A stretch of DNA of 64,000 nt from Cladorhizidae sp. MBARI D1340-BT2 (lineage: Eukaryota > Porifera > Demospongiae > Poecilosclerida > Cladorhizidae), in NCBI GenBank assembly GCA_028752905.1, contig JAQNBH010000002.1, positions 34,502,075 through 34,566,074 of the forward strand. Reading direction: 5' to 3'. Below the pieces are notes generated by a model. It worked only from the letters and a program-made list of their open reading frames with translations. It was not told the DNA's origin and did no database searches. Of this stretch, positions 32,931-47,120 are shown piece by piece. A program made the position numbers and the translations under genes. Positions within the stretch are counted from its first letter, which is position 1, and each line of letters opens with the position of its first letter.

Positions 32931-33130
32931 CTTTGTTGATAGGGTTCCCTATCATGTTTGCTCTTTATGTCTTCTACATCTGGGCTCATCTTCAATCCTA
33001 GCAGATCTGCTCTGTCATCCCAGTTGGATATCTGACTAGCAATCTGACGCAGGTGTTCTTCTGAGTTTACACTCTCATCCAGGTAATCATGATTGTCCTC
33101 AGGTATTTGGGCCACTAGCTTTCTGTATTT
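32931..33130 (-). CDS. ZU5-UPA-Death gene, exon with Death domain helices 1-4
   Basis: Acceptor TTCTTGCTGTAG, donor AAAG/GTATTA. 66 codons, with HLRQIASQISNWDDRADLLG and a following DVEDIKSKH matching the Death-fold pattern (WxxLAxxLGL..DI). Death domains mediate homotypic assembly in apoptosis and innate immune signalling. Confidence 0.85.
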
Positions 33131-33189
33131 CTACAGCAAGAATAACACAACAAAAATGATGAATTTAGCATAAAGAAGGTGTTTCTTAC

Positions 33190-33254
33190 TTGTGCCCAAT
33201 TGTTGGAGTTGGTGGCATTTGCACCGATGGCTGCTGCAATGCTTCCTGTAACAC
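33190..33254 (-). CDS. ZU5-UPA-Death gene, short linker exon
   Basis: Acceptor TGCTTGCAG, donor CACAA/GTAAGA, 65 bp, phase compatible on both sides. Reads VTGSIAAAIGANATNSNNW, a small-residue linker between UPA and Death domains. The 3' intron is 59 bp; the 5' intron is about 8.4 kb. Confidence 0.65.
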
Positions 33255-35379
33255 CTGCAAGCAATAGCAGCTAGTCAATGAGTGAATTACTTGTGTGAAT
33301 GCCCACACCAATGGAAATGTCTACTCATATTACTGCTAAACACATATATACCAGGCTTGTATAATGACTTGCTATGAACTGGATGCAATGACAATTACCG
33401 AGAGCACATGGCTAAAGTTTGTTAGTTGGCAATTGTATTGTATATTATAATCAAGTGCATATAGAGAAACCAGCAGCTATGACAAACTTGTTTGTTCAGA
33501 TCATACACCACTGTGACTATATCATCAGAGAAGTGAATTATCACTTCCCAGGACTTTCTTCTTTCATCTCCTCAACCCCTCGCCTCACAACTCCAAGCAC
33601 ATCAATCTCCATCCTGACCAATTTGTGAACAGGGCAAGAAACAGCCGTGTTTGAATAAGGATGTACTAATCAATCAAGCAGAACCGTGTCGAATTTTACA
33701 AGGTACATGGTGGTCACATAGACATGGCTAAGGTTTTGGATATTCATACTCTCTGCATTATCTGTGGTGTGCAAGTTTAGTATAAAGCATATGCAAGACC
33801 ACCATATAAATTGTTGTGTTTCGATCCAATCAACAGTTTTCACGACTTTTTTCAATTATTCATCAATCCATCATTCGGATTCAAAGTCAGAAATTCACCA
33901 CACTTACTAAACATCCTTACTAAACATCCTTAAAAAAACTGTACATGCCAAGTGCATAAAAAGTATTGCTGACAGTGAGAAAGATTATTTTTATAAACGT
34001 GACTGCTTCTAGGAACATTCTTTTCCTCATCTTTTTACTACTGAGAAAGGAGGCATTCGTGAATGGATTCCTTTTCTTAAATTTGGTAAAACGTTATTAA
34101 CATTGAAAAAAGTTATATATAGCAACAACACACAAATATTTGTCTGTGATCACTTAAATAAATGACAGGCTATTATTTATTTACTGCCACTAAAAATCCA
34201 GTGGCAACACACTGCGGATGTCCACCTATAACCCATGCTCCATCCCTATGTAGGAAGGATTCCTTATTTGCTACAAATCTGTCTGCAATGTAGCTTTTGT
34301 TTGCTCACCTCAATGAGTCACTTCTATTACTAAACTGCAGCTTATTGTATTGCATCCTATTGATAACTTTAATGGGTTATTTATGGGAAAACAGTTAATT
34401 TATACATTGTTATGCCATGGAAATGGACAGTTATCCATAAATTGAAGTAACACCCAATACAATATATACAAACATCATCTCAAAATGGAATGGCATAATT
34501 AAGCAATTTACCACAAGTGTGGAGATTTGCAACTGTAGTGTCTTGTGATGGTTTTACTTCACTGCTAACTGTATAAAATTTAAAAAAATTACACTCCATA
34601 AGTGGTATGATACACACACATCTTTCAGTGTTAGCTTTAGACTTGCAAGTGTGACCAGTGGTATGCCTGAATATATTTCAGCTTCAGATTTGGGGGGGGG
34701 GGGAGGGGGGGGGGGAAGGGGGAGCAACAATTTTGCAACCTTCAATAAAAAGCAAATTAGCTTTAAACCGCTGGTGAGCTTATGCTCACGTAACCAAGTT
34801 ATAATAATAATATTGTTGTGCTAGCTATGAAGATTTTTTTCATTAGGGATATAAAATGGGTGAACTTATTAACCCTGCCAAAAATAAATAAATAGATAAA
34901 ATAATTTAAAAAAATCTAACCAAAAAACATTCTAACTTTGTACAACCTTTAGCTCTCATAATATTAGAGTTTCCATTTGAAGTTGATTGAATATTTTCGT
35001 TGAACTAAACAGACTGCAAATTGTTGTCCACCCCCCCCCCCCACACACATACTCCTCCAAATATTTTGATGTATTTAAAGCTTGTACCAGTGGGAGGGTT
35101 GAGCAGAAGGATTCAGTGAAAAACTTATGCATTCATACTGTTAGTTTTCTTTCTCCATGGGAGTATATTAAAAACATAAAAATTGATCATAGTATGATCA
35201 TTTCCCCCTATTTATGAAACAAAAGAAATGATTGAAATTCCCCTTTTCACAATCATTACCTCGCCTGTGTGTTGTCTCGGCACATCACTTCATGCATTTA
35301 ATTTGTTTGATCGGAATGATGAGAGAAAGTGAGAGACAAGTGTAAGTGTGTGTTACATAGGCCACTGCACTACCCTATC
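33255..35379 (-). other. Large intron, part 1
   Basis: AT-rich sequence in the intron between 33254 and 41649. G-rich run at 34690-34720 and C run at 35028-35042. No other gene is convincing. Confidence 0.45.
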
Positions 35380-35755
<376 letters not shown>

Positions 35756-36419
35756 TGATTACAACTGATTAGTGATGACCCGATTTATGTTCTCGAGCAG
35801 CTTCTTTAGTTGTACCAGTTAAAGAATTAATTAATAACGAGTTTTTAAGGATTAGAGTGTTAATAATTAGGAATTAAATAATGATGGGGTTAAAGTATTA
35901 AGAACTAAATCTGATGAGTTCAGTTTTGACGTTTTTAATTGGGAACAAATTAATGAGTTAAAGCATTATTAAGGTTAGAAATAAGGGGTGAATAATCAAG
36001 AATTGAAGAATTAAAGGTTTAAAGAATTAAGGTTTGAATAGGAATTCAAAGAAGGAAGATTATTGTGGGACAGATATTTAATTTTGGGCTGTGCTTGTTA
36101 TATTCAGAAACTTTTAATTTCCTTTGTCGACTTTCTTTTCCAGACACAATAAATTATCGCCGATACTCTCCCCATGACATCTCCAAGAAACCACCACTAT
36201 GGCCTCACTTCACCCAGCAACTCACCCAAGGTATCATCATGGAAACCACTTGGAGTGGCTGGAGTTCTGCATCAAAAGAAATATTCCAAGCACAGGGACA
36301 ACATTGTGTTGCATCACTTGAAGGATGCTGGTACACTTCTAATGTGTCACTGTCAATAATACATGCATGTTCCATATGCAGCTGGTTAGAGACTTATGGA
36401 GCTATGGCAAGGGTGTCTA
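35756..36419. other. Intron sequence with doubtful plus-strand frames
   Basis: A plus-strand acceptor-like CTTTCTTTTCCAG before 36144 is followed by a Ser/Pro-rich frame from ATG 36174 (SPRNHHYGLTSPSNSPK). There is no domain and no partner exon, so it is not called a gene. Confidence 0.3.
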
Positions 36420-36540
36420 GTATACTATAGGAAGTGTCTAGTATACTAAAGAAAGGGTCTAGTATACCACAGAAAGGTTCTTCTAGTATACTACTGGAAG
36501 TCTCTAGTGTACTACAGAATGGGTCTAGTATATTACAGGA
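36415..36540. repeat. Short diverged minisatellite
   Basis: About five copies of GTCTAGTATACTACAGGAA with variable spacing. Confidence 0.75.
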
Positions 36541-39240
36541 AGTTGTCGGTGCCTAGTCAGGAGTTCAATGCAGGGATCCAAGCTGTTTGTGGTTGTTCTG
36601 ATGGATCAACATAATCAATGGATACCCACGGCACCTTAAAGTTTGTGAGCCTTTGCCCAGTTTCCATGCAGCTTCCTTCTTCGGTCAGGTGGGTACCTGG
36701 TGTGTCGAAAAATACAATAATATAAGCAGGTAAAACACAACCTGATGTTTATGTGTAGCCGGACACTTCACACATGGGAAGACTTCCTGGATCAGGTTGC
36801 TCATGAAGCGACAGGCAAAACTGTGGCCTCTCTAATAATGATAGAGAGCGTAGGTTCACAGCAACTTCATAGACTTGGATCTCAGAGGAAACTACTGTCA
36901 CAAGTATATAGGGAGTCACCAGAGCTCTCACACTTCAGTGGGAAAAGTTATACATCAAGTTATACATCACTAAAGTGATTGTGCTGGTCTAGGGTGGTCC
37001 TGAAACCCTATCACGAATAAGGCTCATAATTCTTTTCACTCAGCATGGGTATGAAACAAAGACTTTTGAGTAGTATTCAGCACCACCTTTAGGAAGGTCC
37101 TTCAACTTAGGAGTCCTTTGGAAAGTAAGTAAATAAAATTCTATTCTGCCTAAGGGAACATTCAATTACAGCCAAAAAAATGCACATCACCCACAGAGCA
37201 ATGTCTAGAGCCTGATTTGGGCAAAACACTCTAAATGTTGTCTTTATAAAAAATGAGACCTTCATTTATTGATGCCTAAAGATCATATTCCTTAAAATTT
37301 GGAACTGTTTGAGTGTTTTACCTTTGAGCTATGGCACGAAGTAGTTTATCAAGTAAGCACTAAAACTTAATTATTGGCATTCCAAACACATTGATATATA
37401 GGGAGCGAATACTTCTGTCCGAGGTGAAACATATACTACTAACTTTGCTTGAGTTTGCTTCTGTTTGAGCTTCTAACCATTTCTTGGCCTTCCCGCTATG
37501 TCTTCTACACAAGTCACATCTCTGTAAATCAAGGCAAACTTTGAAAACAGAAGAAAGTGCAGCAGCTGAAGGAATGCCTAATTTGTGTGCTCAAAGCCAG
37601 CATAACTATGCTCCATTCCATTACGAAGGGCAAGTGCATCGACCTAGCTCACTGTAATTATTTTGTCCTCTACAACTAGCACTTAGGCTTATCACTGCCA
37701 CAGATTTCTACATGAAGGCTGTTGGTGCAATAAAATAAATTCATCATATTTTTTGATAAAACAACCTAACTATATCTCAATAATTGATCCAACATGTGTG
37801 GTCTGGCCACAAATCCAGTTACATCCGTTAAAAGTTCAGATGCAAGAATCTCACAAATGCACCAAAGAATCTAGCTATAACATTCCACCATACTAATTTT
37901 GGCAAAGAGCATCAAAGAAGTTACCTTCACCATTTCAGGATATATCTATGGAATGGTCATCGTCAAGCTTGTGATAGACTGTGACCTTAGTCTGATTTAT
38001 GATTAGTTAAACATTGTTGTGGTTACTTATTTATCATTTGCTATGACATCACTCTTATTTAGTGTACACTATAAAATACCATTTTTCATTTACGATAGAG
38101 TTCAGTGCTCTTGATATTGTATTGTAATTTCAATAACAAGTTGACTTTATATTGCGTGCTACTAGTAGTAACATAGACTAGTACAGTACCAGCTAAGATG
38201 GCACACCAGGTACAAGATGCTTGATCAAAGTGAACAGATGAGGTGATGCAGCTTTCTGAGGACACACTGACTATATTTAAGGTTTGCTATGGTAGTGTAT
38301 CAATCATGTCCACAATACACAATGTTAGAGCCTTGGTGATCAGAATAATACTGCATAAATTCATGTCACTCTTGAGAAAGTAACGAAACTCTAGGCGTGT
38401 TTTTATACATGAATATAACATGTTTCTGCCAATATTTCTAAGTCTATATCAGTCCATTGTCATAAGTTATATTTATAAACACAGTCTAAATATGAACTGT
38501 CAACTGATTTACTGCCAATATTTTTAAATATTATATGTAGCCATAAGAATGAACTATTCACAATTCTAACACAATGTTTCTAAATCGATCTATTGTATAG
38601 TCATAAATATTAAGTTACCCATCCTAAAGATTAACAGTCATGCATCTTAACTGATTTACTGCCAATTTTAGTAGTAGTCAATTATATTTATATGCAGTTT
38701 TTGATATAACAATCAGCTCCATTAAAGTAGACACAATAGCTGCTCATCATCGTCAAAGCCATCCAGGAATCCCTCCTTTCTCAAAAGTGAGCATTTTGGA
38801 TTTAGAATGATCCCAAAGAGGCTTTGTTCCTGTGCTTTTTTTCAAAGAAGAGTTTCCATAAAGAGCAGAAAATAGCAGGAAGAACTATTCATGGTGGTAG
38901 TTTGATCATCAGTTATTTGATTTAGCTTTGCTCGCCCTGTTCAATCAGAATTAAGCTATAAATATTAAGTTACCCATGTGCAGGCATGTGCAGGTTAAAA
39001 AAATCGTGACATCTGGAGAATATATTTTTTGTAAACAACTTCAGACTTTTTGCTTGTAGACACTTGTGGCTGCCAATTGATGAAAAGGTTCATGTGCATA
39101 ATGTCAAGTAGTCATCAGTTCACTTGCATTGCATGCAGAGAGATAGCCAAATTGTCTGTAAGGGAGAGGGACTCTGACAAACAATATCTAGATAAACAGA
39201 AAATACAAGCATATGGACTACAAGTGAATGTAAAACATTG
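36541..39240 (-). other. Large intron, part 2
   Basis: AT-rich with short open frames only. A minus-strand segment at 37919-37984 has splice-like borders and reads TKVTVYHKLDDDHSIDIS before a stop, perhaps a dead exon. Confidence 0.4.
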
Positions 39241-39249
39241 TTTGTTTGT

Positions 39250-40110
39250 CAATGCCAGTCAGTTATAAATCATGTAGCCACTTGGTAAGATCCTGTTTGT
39301 TTGTCAGTGCCAGTCAGTTATAAATCATGTAACCACTTGATAAGGTCCTGTTTGTTTGACAGTTATAAATCATGTAGCCACTTGCTAAGGTCCTATTTGT
39401 TTGTCAGTGCCAGTCAATTATAAATCATGTATCCACTTGATAAGGTTCTGTTTGTTCATCGGTGCTAATGAGTTATAAATCATGTAGCCACTTGATAAAG
39501 TTCTGTTTGTTTGTCAGTGCCAGTCAGTTATAGATCATGTAGCCACTTGATAAGGTCCTGTTTGTCCGTCAGTGCTAGTCAGTCAGTTATAGATCATGTA
39601 GCCACTTGCTATGGTTCTGTTTGTTTGTCAGTGCCAGTCAGTTATAAATCATGTATCCACTTGATAAGGTTCTGTTTGTTCATCGGTGCTAATGAGTTAT
39701 AAATCATGTAGCCACTTGATAAGGTTCTGTTTGTTCATCAGTGCTAATGAGTTATAAATCATGTAGCCACTTGATAAGGTTCTGTTTGTTCATCAGTGCT
39801 AGTGAGTTATAGATCATGTAGCCACATGATAAGGTCCTGTTTGTTTGTCAGTGCTAGTCAGTCAGTTATAGATCATGTAGTCACTTGATAAGGTCCTGTT
39901 TGTTCGTCAGTTCTAGTGAGTTATAGATCATGTAGCCACTTGATAAGGTTCTGTTTGTTCATCATTGCTAGTCAGTCAGTTATAAATCATGTAGCCACTT
40001 GATAAGGTCCTGTTTGTTCATCAGTGCTAGTGAGTTATAGATCGTGTAGCCACTTGATAAGGTCCTGTTTGTTCGTCAGTGCTAGTGAGTTATAGCCATT
40101 TGATAAGGTT
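39250..40110. repeat. 55 bp minisatellite
   Basis: About 15 copies containing ATAAATCATGTAGCCACTTG and CTGTTTGTTTGTCAGTGC. Some are 59 bp through a duplicated AGTC. Confidence 0.93.
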
Positions 40111-40344
40111 TTCAACTTGCCACAAAATTAAATAGAACAACAACAAAAAAAGTTGCAACTTTAAATGCAAACATTTATTGGATCGACTTGTAAAAAAGGA
40201 GAGGAAACTAGACTGCACCCATGTGAACCCCAACCAGTTGAATGACCCTTTACCATTTTAAATCATGTACATCAAGCTGTACAAGATAGTAAAGGGTATG
40301 AAACTTACATGGCCACAGTCTTACTTTGCAATTCAATCCATTAT

Positions 40345-41290
40345 AATATCCTTCTCAATAATCAACTTCAAATTGTATTCTCTCGATGTTTCAGATAGAC
40401 GCTCTATCCTTAATCAGAAATTTAGAAGGATATTGTAATGTTATTATCTCAACTCAGAGTCCATTGAGAAGTAGTTTATTTTTTTATCAATTTTGGTGTT
40501 TCTTCTATATATTGTAATTGTTATTTCTATATATACTGCGCTACTATATATTGAAGTTGTGCAGAGAATAACTCCACTACAGCTGAACTGCAAAATCCAA
40601 GCCTAGGCTTTTCTCCAGCAATTTTAAAGACACATTCTAACTTTTTCTCTTTGTTGTATATGACACAAATGAGCACAAGACATCTCTTTTTTTATACATC
40701 CTCCTTTCAAGGATTTGTAAATGTTGCATAGAAGTCTTCCTCAAAACATACAGTCGACATTTGATAGAGGATCAGCTGCAGCCTATCGGATTTGGAACAG
40801 TTTCCCAGGGAATAAAAACTTCACAAACCAAACAGCTGAACTACACATATTTCTAATAATAGAGCACATGATCTAGCTAGATTACATCAGTGACAACACC
40901 CCTCATCCATTTCCCCCTTGTAATTGAGAAACATGTTAGTCAAAGACTTGAAAAGAAATATTTGGAGTCTTCTGCTACTAGAATTGATGTGAATGGACCA
41001 ATTGCATGCAAGTTATGTGTGACAGAAAACATTGATAAATGTGTGGCAGCGAGATCCTTGAAGATAAATCTCAAGGCTTTTTCAAATTTAATGTGTATTT
41101 TTTTGGTCTGAACTTTACCACCTAAGCAGGGAATTCAAGGAAAGTTGAAATATTTTCTTGGTGAGTAGTAGATGATATCATCATTTAGGCTGCTAGTGAA
41201 TTTTAGCTGAGATACGAGTCCTTGCATTTTGGGGTCTTTTTTTCTAGCCATCTGCCATTTTAAAAAGTGGGTCAACCCAGTTGAGTGTTA
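40345..41290. mobile_element. Dispersed foldback-type repeat, copy 2
   Basis: Arm CTTCTCAATAATCAACTTC at 40352, a segment GACGCTCTATCCTTAATC, and a short inverted end TTTAGAAGGATATTGTAATG, then about 840 bp homologous in order to 7602-8390. The two copies have diverged at many sites, so the family is old. Confidence 0.6.
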
Positions 41291-41309
41291 GTGCACTCCT
41301 TGATACCTT

Positions 41310-41345
41310 TTGATAGTTTGTTTCAAACTATCAGTTGTACCAATA
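41310..41345. repeat. Small hairpin
   Basis: GATAGTTTG and CAAACTATC flank a TTT loop. Confidence 0.6.
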
Positions 41346-41648
41346 GCTTTTGCCACTAAATAAAGATGTTGAATTTACCTCTGTGTGTGAATTTAGTTGA
41401 ATCCTTGTTTAGTATATCATGAGTGCTGTGTCGATTGGATCAAAGCTATATACTTCAGTGTAATTTGAAGTCCGAATCTTGAGATTAATATATAGACTTC
41501 TTGTATATAGGGTTGCCTCATTTGAATATCATTTGCTAAGAATGCATATATACATGACTACATCCACTTGCCTGCAAAACCTCTCGCCCCCTCCCCATTG
41601 GCCCTAGCTACCAATACAACCATCTAACATGTATACTTTTATACTTAC

Positions 41649-42534
41649 ATTGGGAAATTGGCAGATTTAGCATGATGAACTGTTGCGGCTCTTTCACACC
41701 CTTCATGTTGAGTTTTTAATTCAAGTAGGCAGGAGGGTTTCGATCTGATGTCAGTGATAGTTCACATGAAGGAGGACGTCCACCCTTATAACAATCGATG
41801 AGAGATTTCTTGATAGAAGGATGGGCCGTAGGCATTACCATCCAGCCTGTATTTCTTCGTCAGTACATGGAATGTCTAATAACTCAATATACTTTTCATT
41901 TTCCATGAATTCAACTTCTGCAGTTGCACATCGCTGAACTACTTCATCATGCTTTTCAGAAGAAAAATAGCATTCCAAACAGGTTTGGTAAATTTGGCAA
42001 TTCTTTATTGCAGAAAAATACAAATTCCAACCAATTCGATCAGAAGACAACTCAAAGTGCTGACTGCTGCGATGCACAGAGACCAAGTACGACTTCTTAG
42101 AAAAGATGAAATGATGGAAAATAGCGAGAACTTTTTGACGCTAATTTCTCCAGTAGTGGAAGTGAAATGACCACGACCACCAGCAATGACGGGGTATGTG
42201 TAGGGTGGTTTACCATCAGAGGAACTGGCAAAGGACAGGTGTTCTATGCCTTCTTCTGCTGAGCAATGCTGGATCTTTATGGTGACTTGAGTGTTGAGCT
42301 CTTGAAGGCAGGTAATGCAGTACACTCCATTGACCAGCTCATGATTGTCAGGAAACACAAATTCACCAGAGAGAGCAGCTGAGATATTAATACGACATTC
42401 AGAACAAATATCACCCGCTTCAAAGTCTAGCTCTAAGCCATAGTTTTCCCAGTCAAGATGAAGAGGCTCTCCTTTGTATGAAACAGTGGTTTCTCCAATA
42501 GTATTCAATCCGTTGCCGTCAACAAACTTGTCAT
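41649..42534 (-). pseudogene. ZU5-UPA exon with frame lesions
   Basis: Acceptor AAATTTGTGCAG, possible donor CCAAT/GTAAGT. The first part reads through a ZU5 domain (EFVFPDNHELVNGVYCITC, TIKIQHC, KFSLFSI), the second through a UPA-type domain (GWNLYFSAIKNCQIY, YIELLDIPCTDEE, SLTSDRNPPAYLN, GVKEPQQFIML). Reading needs two one-base shifts in the same sense, near 42090-42130 and near 41835, and crosses a TAA at 41716-41718. With both shifts allowed for, the exon's phase fits its neighbours exactly. ZU5-UPA-Death is the cytoplasmic module of UNC5, PIDD and ankyrins. Either the gene is dead or the assembly has indels here. Confidence 0.7.
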
Positions 42535-45390
42535 CTGCACAAATTTAAAATTATATGTACAACATTAGAAAAGATGCATACATAGCTTTTATAAAGAAGA
42601 AGAAAAAACTGAAACAAACAAGCAATATATAATCGGGTATGCAATAATGACCCTAGCAGCCACAAGTTATGGGATACCACTAATCATTTACACACATGAT
42701 TGCATCAATTATGAAAATAATTTGTTTAATTAAAATCTACATTCAGAAAATATTGTATATCCTTTAATAATACCAACCCCTCAGATTTTATCTTAGTTGG
42801 TAATAGAAATTGCCCTTCCAATTGAAAACCGTCCCTCTACGTATCTATAATCTTGTCAAATTTATACGTAGGTATAACTTTCTCTATCAATAATAATCAG
42901 GCTCCTAATGTTTTAGCACATGATGGAAGAATTGATAAGTACAGCAAAAGACTGACTATCCATAAGGCAAATCAACTGCACGTGATGTTACTGCCATGAC
43001 ATAATGATGAATAACAACTAGTACATAGTCATTATATTTACCATGTAGGCAATCATGAGTCGTTCCTCTGTTAATCTGTTTGTGATTAAAAAAATAATTG
43101 TATGATAATTTCCATACATGATTTTAAATGGTGAAAGATTATCCAAATAGGTCATGTATAATCAGCCATGCATACTAGCACACCTCCCCAGGTCAGATAC
43201 AAAGCTACTAACTGGTTGTTCTAGATGTCTCAAACCAAAGGGCATAAACTGGTGGCTGTTGCAGGTAAAAGTATTAGTATTTCCTGTTCCTCAAAACTAT
43301 AATAACCTTCAACAGGCATTAAAAGAGGTAAACATGTCAGGGATTGTCACTGCCAATGATTTTACTCCCAGGGAAGACTGGAGTGCTATCTGCACATTTC
43401 TTATCAGACCTGTCCAAAATAGATAGTTCAAGATGAGCGGGTTTCTAGGAAGCTGCCAGCTATCTCTTAACAATGTCATTGATTACATATGTCATAAATG
43501 CCCCAAACCACTTTGGGTCTTCCTAACGACATCTTGTACTAGTGACAATGGTGAAGACTGTAAAGATTTAAGACGAAGATAAGTGGCCACCATCACAACA
43601 CTGTTTCCATCCTGATGCACAAAAATCCTGTGTAGGGCATAAACTCAGCTCCTGTTTACTTCCAAACAGCACCCTGCCTGCTTGTTAAAGGCTGCACAAT
43701 AGAGGAGTATCCCAAGATTCTGGTAGCACTAGCAGGAGATGAAGTATTAGGTGCAGATGACCTTGATTTCAGACCTGAAAATTAGCATCAAATGTGGGGA
43801 ATGAGTTTTTTTGTACTTTGTCGGGAGAAATTTGATGAATAAGACAAAAGAGCTGAAGGGAGAACAGCAGAAGGTGACAACATGGTAGCACTTCTAACTC
43901 CCAGGCCACTACACATCACCATGTGTGCAAACCCTGAGGGAGTGTGCTCTGACCAGTTTCAGTTTCATAGTCTTGCTAGTGGGTGGAAACCCATGGTGAT
44001 AGGGTACAGGAAACTAACACGAAACTTTGGCAGATGATTGGGAGACAGAATTAACACAATGATGTCCCTGCAGGGAGATTAATGAGAGCGGGTATGAGAT
44101 TACACATATAAATATACGATCAAAATAATTACAGGTACAAATATGCATAAATATATTTAATACACAATAGTAGATAATAACATCAGAACAACTGCAACAA
44201 TGATAATAAGCAATAGTAGGAATAGTAGTTAAAACATCATATCCATAATAGCTTAAACAAAATGTTTATGATGTAATAGTGGTGGTATGTCGATGAACTC
44301 TAGGTTGACATAATGAATACAATGACTTTCTTAATCTTCTGATGAGCAAAGAAGTGAAGTAGTCTCAGGAGCTGGAAGTAAGAGCTACAGATGGCACACC
44401 AGATTTAGTATTTTTCGAGGCCATCATGTGATTTGGATACTGTTTGTTGAAAAAACGTTCTGCTGGGGAAAAGATGAAGACAATTCTCAGGACAGACACA
44501 CTGTGTTACCCTCTATGACTTCCATTTTTCTTTTTCAATGATAGTAAGAGCGGTGCTTCTAAGTGAGGTGCCACTTCTGTGCCTAACAAATATAGTTTGT
44601 AATGGAAGTGAGACCAGTACTTAACAGCTCATTGTGTGCTATGCAAGAAGATGCTTAACATCCCGTATTTGATCAAATTTTCTGTTGCACTTATTTTCAG
44701 GTTATCATAAACTTTAATTTTATTGGGAAGATGGAGATATAAACCAAGTATTTCTGATTCTCATGCACGACCTATAGATTCCCTGCTACCAATGTATATA
44801 TTGCTGCAGACAATATACATTATCTACTTGTTTGCTGTCTAGAAATTTGCATAATATGCAACACAATTAATGCCGGATTTCTGTAATGAGCAGTACATTT
44901 ATATAAATCCACCATGGAGATGTTAAATATTCACTATGAAATCATTGAAATTGACCAACAATTTTCACAATCCATTGTTGGTATGTCTTACCTCTGTTAG
45001 GAACTTGTGCTTGATGCTGCGAGTGGTTAAAAACTCACTGAATTCAAACTCGTACACATCGAATAGAATGACAGGTCTGCATTCTGTCACTATATATAAA
45101 GGAAATTGTTAAGGAAAGCAGACCTGTAAAAGATTTAAGGTAAGGTTTATCAGTTAGTGAAAACACCATTATTATATATACCTTATATTTTTAGCTTTAA
45201 AGATTCATCTTGTGTTGTTATTTTCACATCCTTATCTGCATCTGGAAATTTTTTTCAATGTTGAGTATTCTTTACATATCATTTTACCAGTGGGACACCA
45301 GTTCCTGGCTTAGTTCTTCTTCTTATCAAGTCCACTTCACAATCATGCATTTCACATTCTGTGCAGTCTACAGCCATCAGCATCCTGACA
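42535..45390 (-). other. Intron sequence between exons at 50103 and 42534
   Basis: A plus-strand stretch at 43150-44080 shows broken coding-like frames (EEYPKILVALAGDEVLGADD) of unknown origin, probably another dead element. Otherwise AT-rich. Confidence 0.35.
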
Positions 45391-45394
45391 CTAA

Positions 45395-47120
45395 GCAGGT
45401 GCGAGTCAGAGTGCTACAGTCATGTTCCACTCCTTTGCTAGAGGTCAGTTGGACTCCTATATCAAACCTGAGGGGAAAAATGGACCTTACTATTTTTTCC
45501 AATGCCTTCAATTGTGTGGACTACGGAAAAAATGTTCCAGGAGGTGAGGTTGTGTATTCCCTCAATGTCTGCTTGGCTGGAGATGTGTTATAGACGCCAA
45601 CCAACCCTTCATCTTGGAAACTACAACATCTTTAGTTGCTGTGGAGTCCAGCAGGATTATCCTTTAGGTCCTTCGGGCTTTTCCTTGGTCCTCTTCAACC
45701 ACATTGTTGAGCGGATATGATACCAAGTACAATATCTCCAAATGAATGCCCGCTATCTTGATGATGGAATACTCTTGTGGAACTGCAAAAAACCTCTGTG
45801 CTGCCCTAGCTATCATTGAGGAGGATGGACCAACTCATGGACTTTACCTCAATCGGGCTAAGTCACTCCTCTACATTCCAGAAGAAGCCACACCTCTTCA
45901 CAATCCCTGACCTGCTGACCTAATCAAGGGATGGATTCGACTCCTGGGTTCTCCCATAGGCCCGCCTTCCTATTGCGAGAATATGGTCCTCTGTCAGGTA
46001 AAGAAGGTGCAGGACAGGAAGTACGGGCTAGGCTCCCTGACCTCCAAGACTCCCAGATGGAGTGCATGCTCTTTTCCTCTTGTTTAGGTCTCCCCAAAGT
46101 AAACTTTGACCTCTGTATTACCCTTTCCAAGCCATATTATGGGTGCACGCTAAGGCCTTCAACAATGCCATGAGGGAAGCCATTTTGACCTTGCTGGAGT
46201 GTCTCTATCATACTGAGGTTGGCTAAAGGCTTCCCTCCCCAGCTCTCTTGGAGGTTTAAAATTTAGGATGGTCTCACTTTGCCCCAGCTGCATTCATAGG
46301 ATCCATCGTTCAATCTAGCTCCCTCATAACTAATATACTGAGGTACTCCACTAATGCCTTGCCGTTCTTGGCCCTTGCTCTGGAACACATAGCTCAGTTT
46401 GCAAGAAAATTGGATTGGCACTCATTTGAGGATGTGGATGTCTCCCTCCGGCAGCAAGCCCTCTCTCATACCATTAATTTGACAACCTTTTGGATAGGAC
46501 ACAGAACTCGTGATCTAGGGCCTTGGTCTCCACCTCCATTCCATATTTCCCGAGACTGGTTTAATGTAGTCCTTTACCAAGTCCTTAGTCTCCATCTCCA
46601 TGACAGGGAGTTCCATCTGTGACTCCAATGCTGGCTGGGATTGTCAATGGTGGAGGAGAATATACTATGCCCCATATGTCAAACTGTGGTTGACTTCCTT
46701 GGTGACCACCAAGTCGGGTGCGGGGATAATTGGGACCAGATCCTCTGGCACCACTCCATCTGGGATGTACTTTTTTGAGCTACTCAATCAGCCTTCTTGG
46801 CACCCCATAAAGAAATGCTTCTGGTTCCTGCAGACTTCCAGCTGATGTATATCTACCTATCTGGAAGAGAGGTTTACTAGCAGCATTGGATATCACTGTG
46901 ATATCTACTCTTCAGTGGCGGATCATAGAAGGTTCGGCCATCACCTAGGGTCGTGCTCTCTCTGTGGCCAAAGAAAAATGACCTCCCATGCTGAGGCCTT
47001 TCACTCAGTTGGGGTGTCCTTTATCCCAGTGGTAGTTTAATCCCTAGGAGGCTGGGAGGATGAGGCTACTGAAGCTATCTCTCTGGATGAGCCGGCTCCG
47101 CACCCAGCTCCTGATGTTGA
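45395..47120 (+). mobile_element. Decayed LINE, reverse transcriptase to C terminus
   Basis: Broken plus-strand frames in family order: FSNAFNCVD, PSMSAWLEMCYRRQPTLHLG, GVQQDYPLGPSGFSLVL, the YLDDG active-site motif at 45750-45764, IIEEDGPTHGLYLNRAKSLL, LGSPIGPPSYC, LRQQALSHTI, DWFNVV and DREFHL, then a zinc motif (CPICQTVVDFLGDHQVGCG) and a degraded tail. Many stops and shifts. It sits in antisense orientation inside an intron of the Death-domain gene. Confidence 0.8.

Noticed and set aside
36174..36359. Ser/Pro-rich plus-strand exon candidate
   Set aside because: Acceptor-like site but a stop in frame just upstream, no donor partner and no domain.
37919..37984. Candidate extra exon of the Death-domain gene
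   Set aside because: Splice-like borders exist but it contains a stop and its phase does not fit; the exons at 41649 and 33254 join directly.
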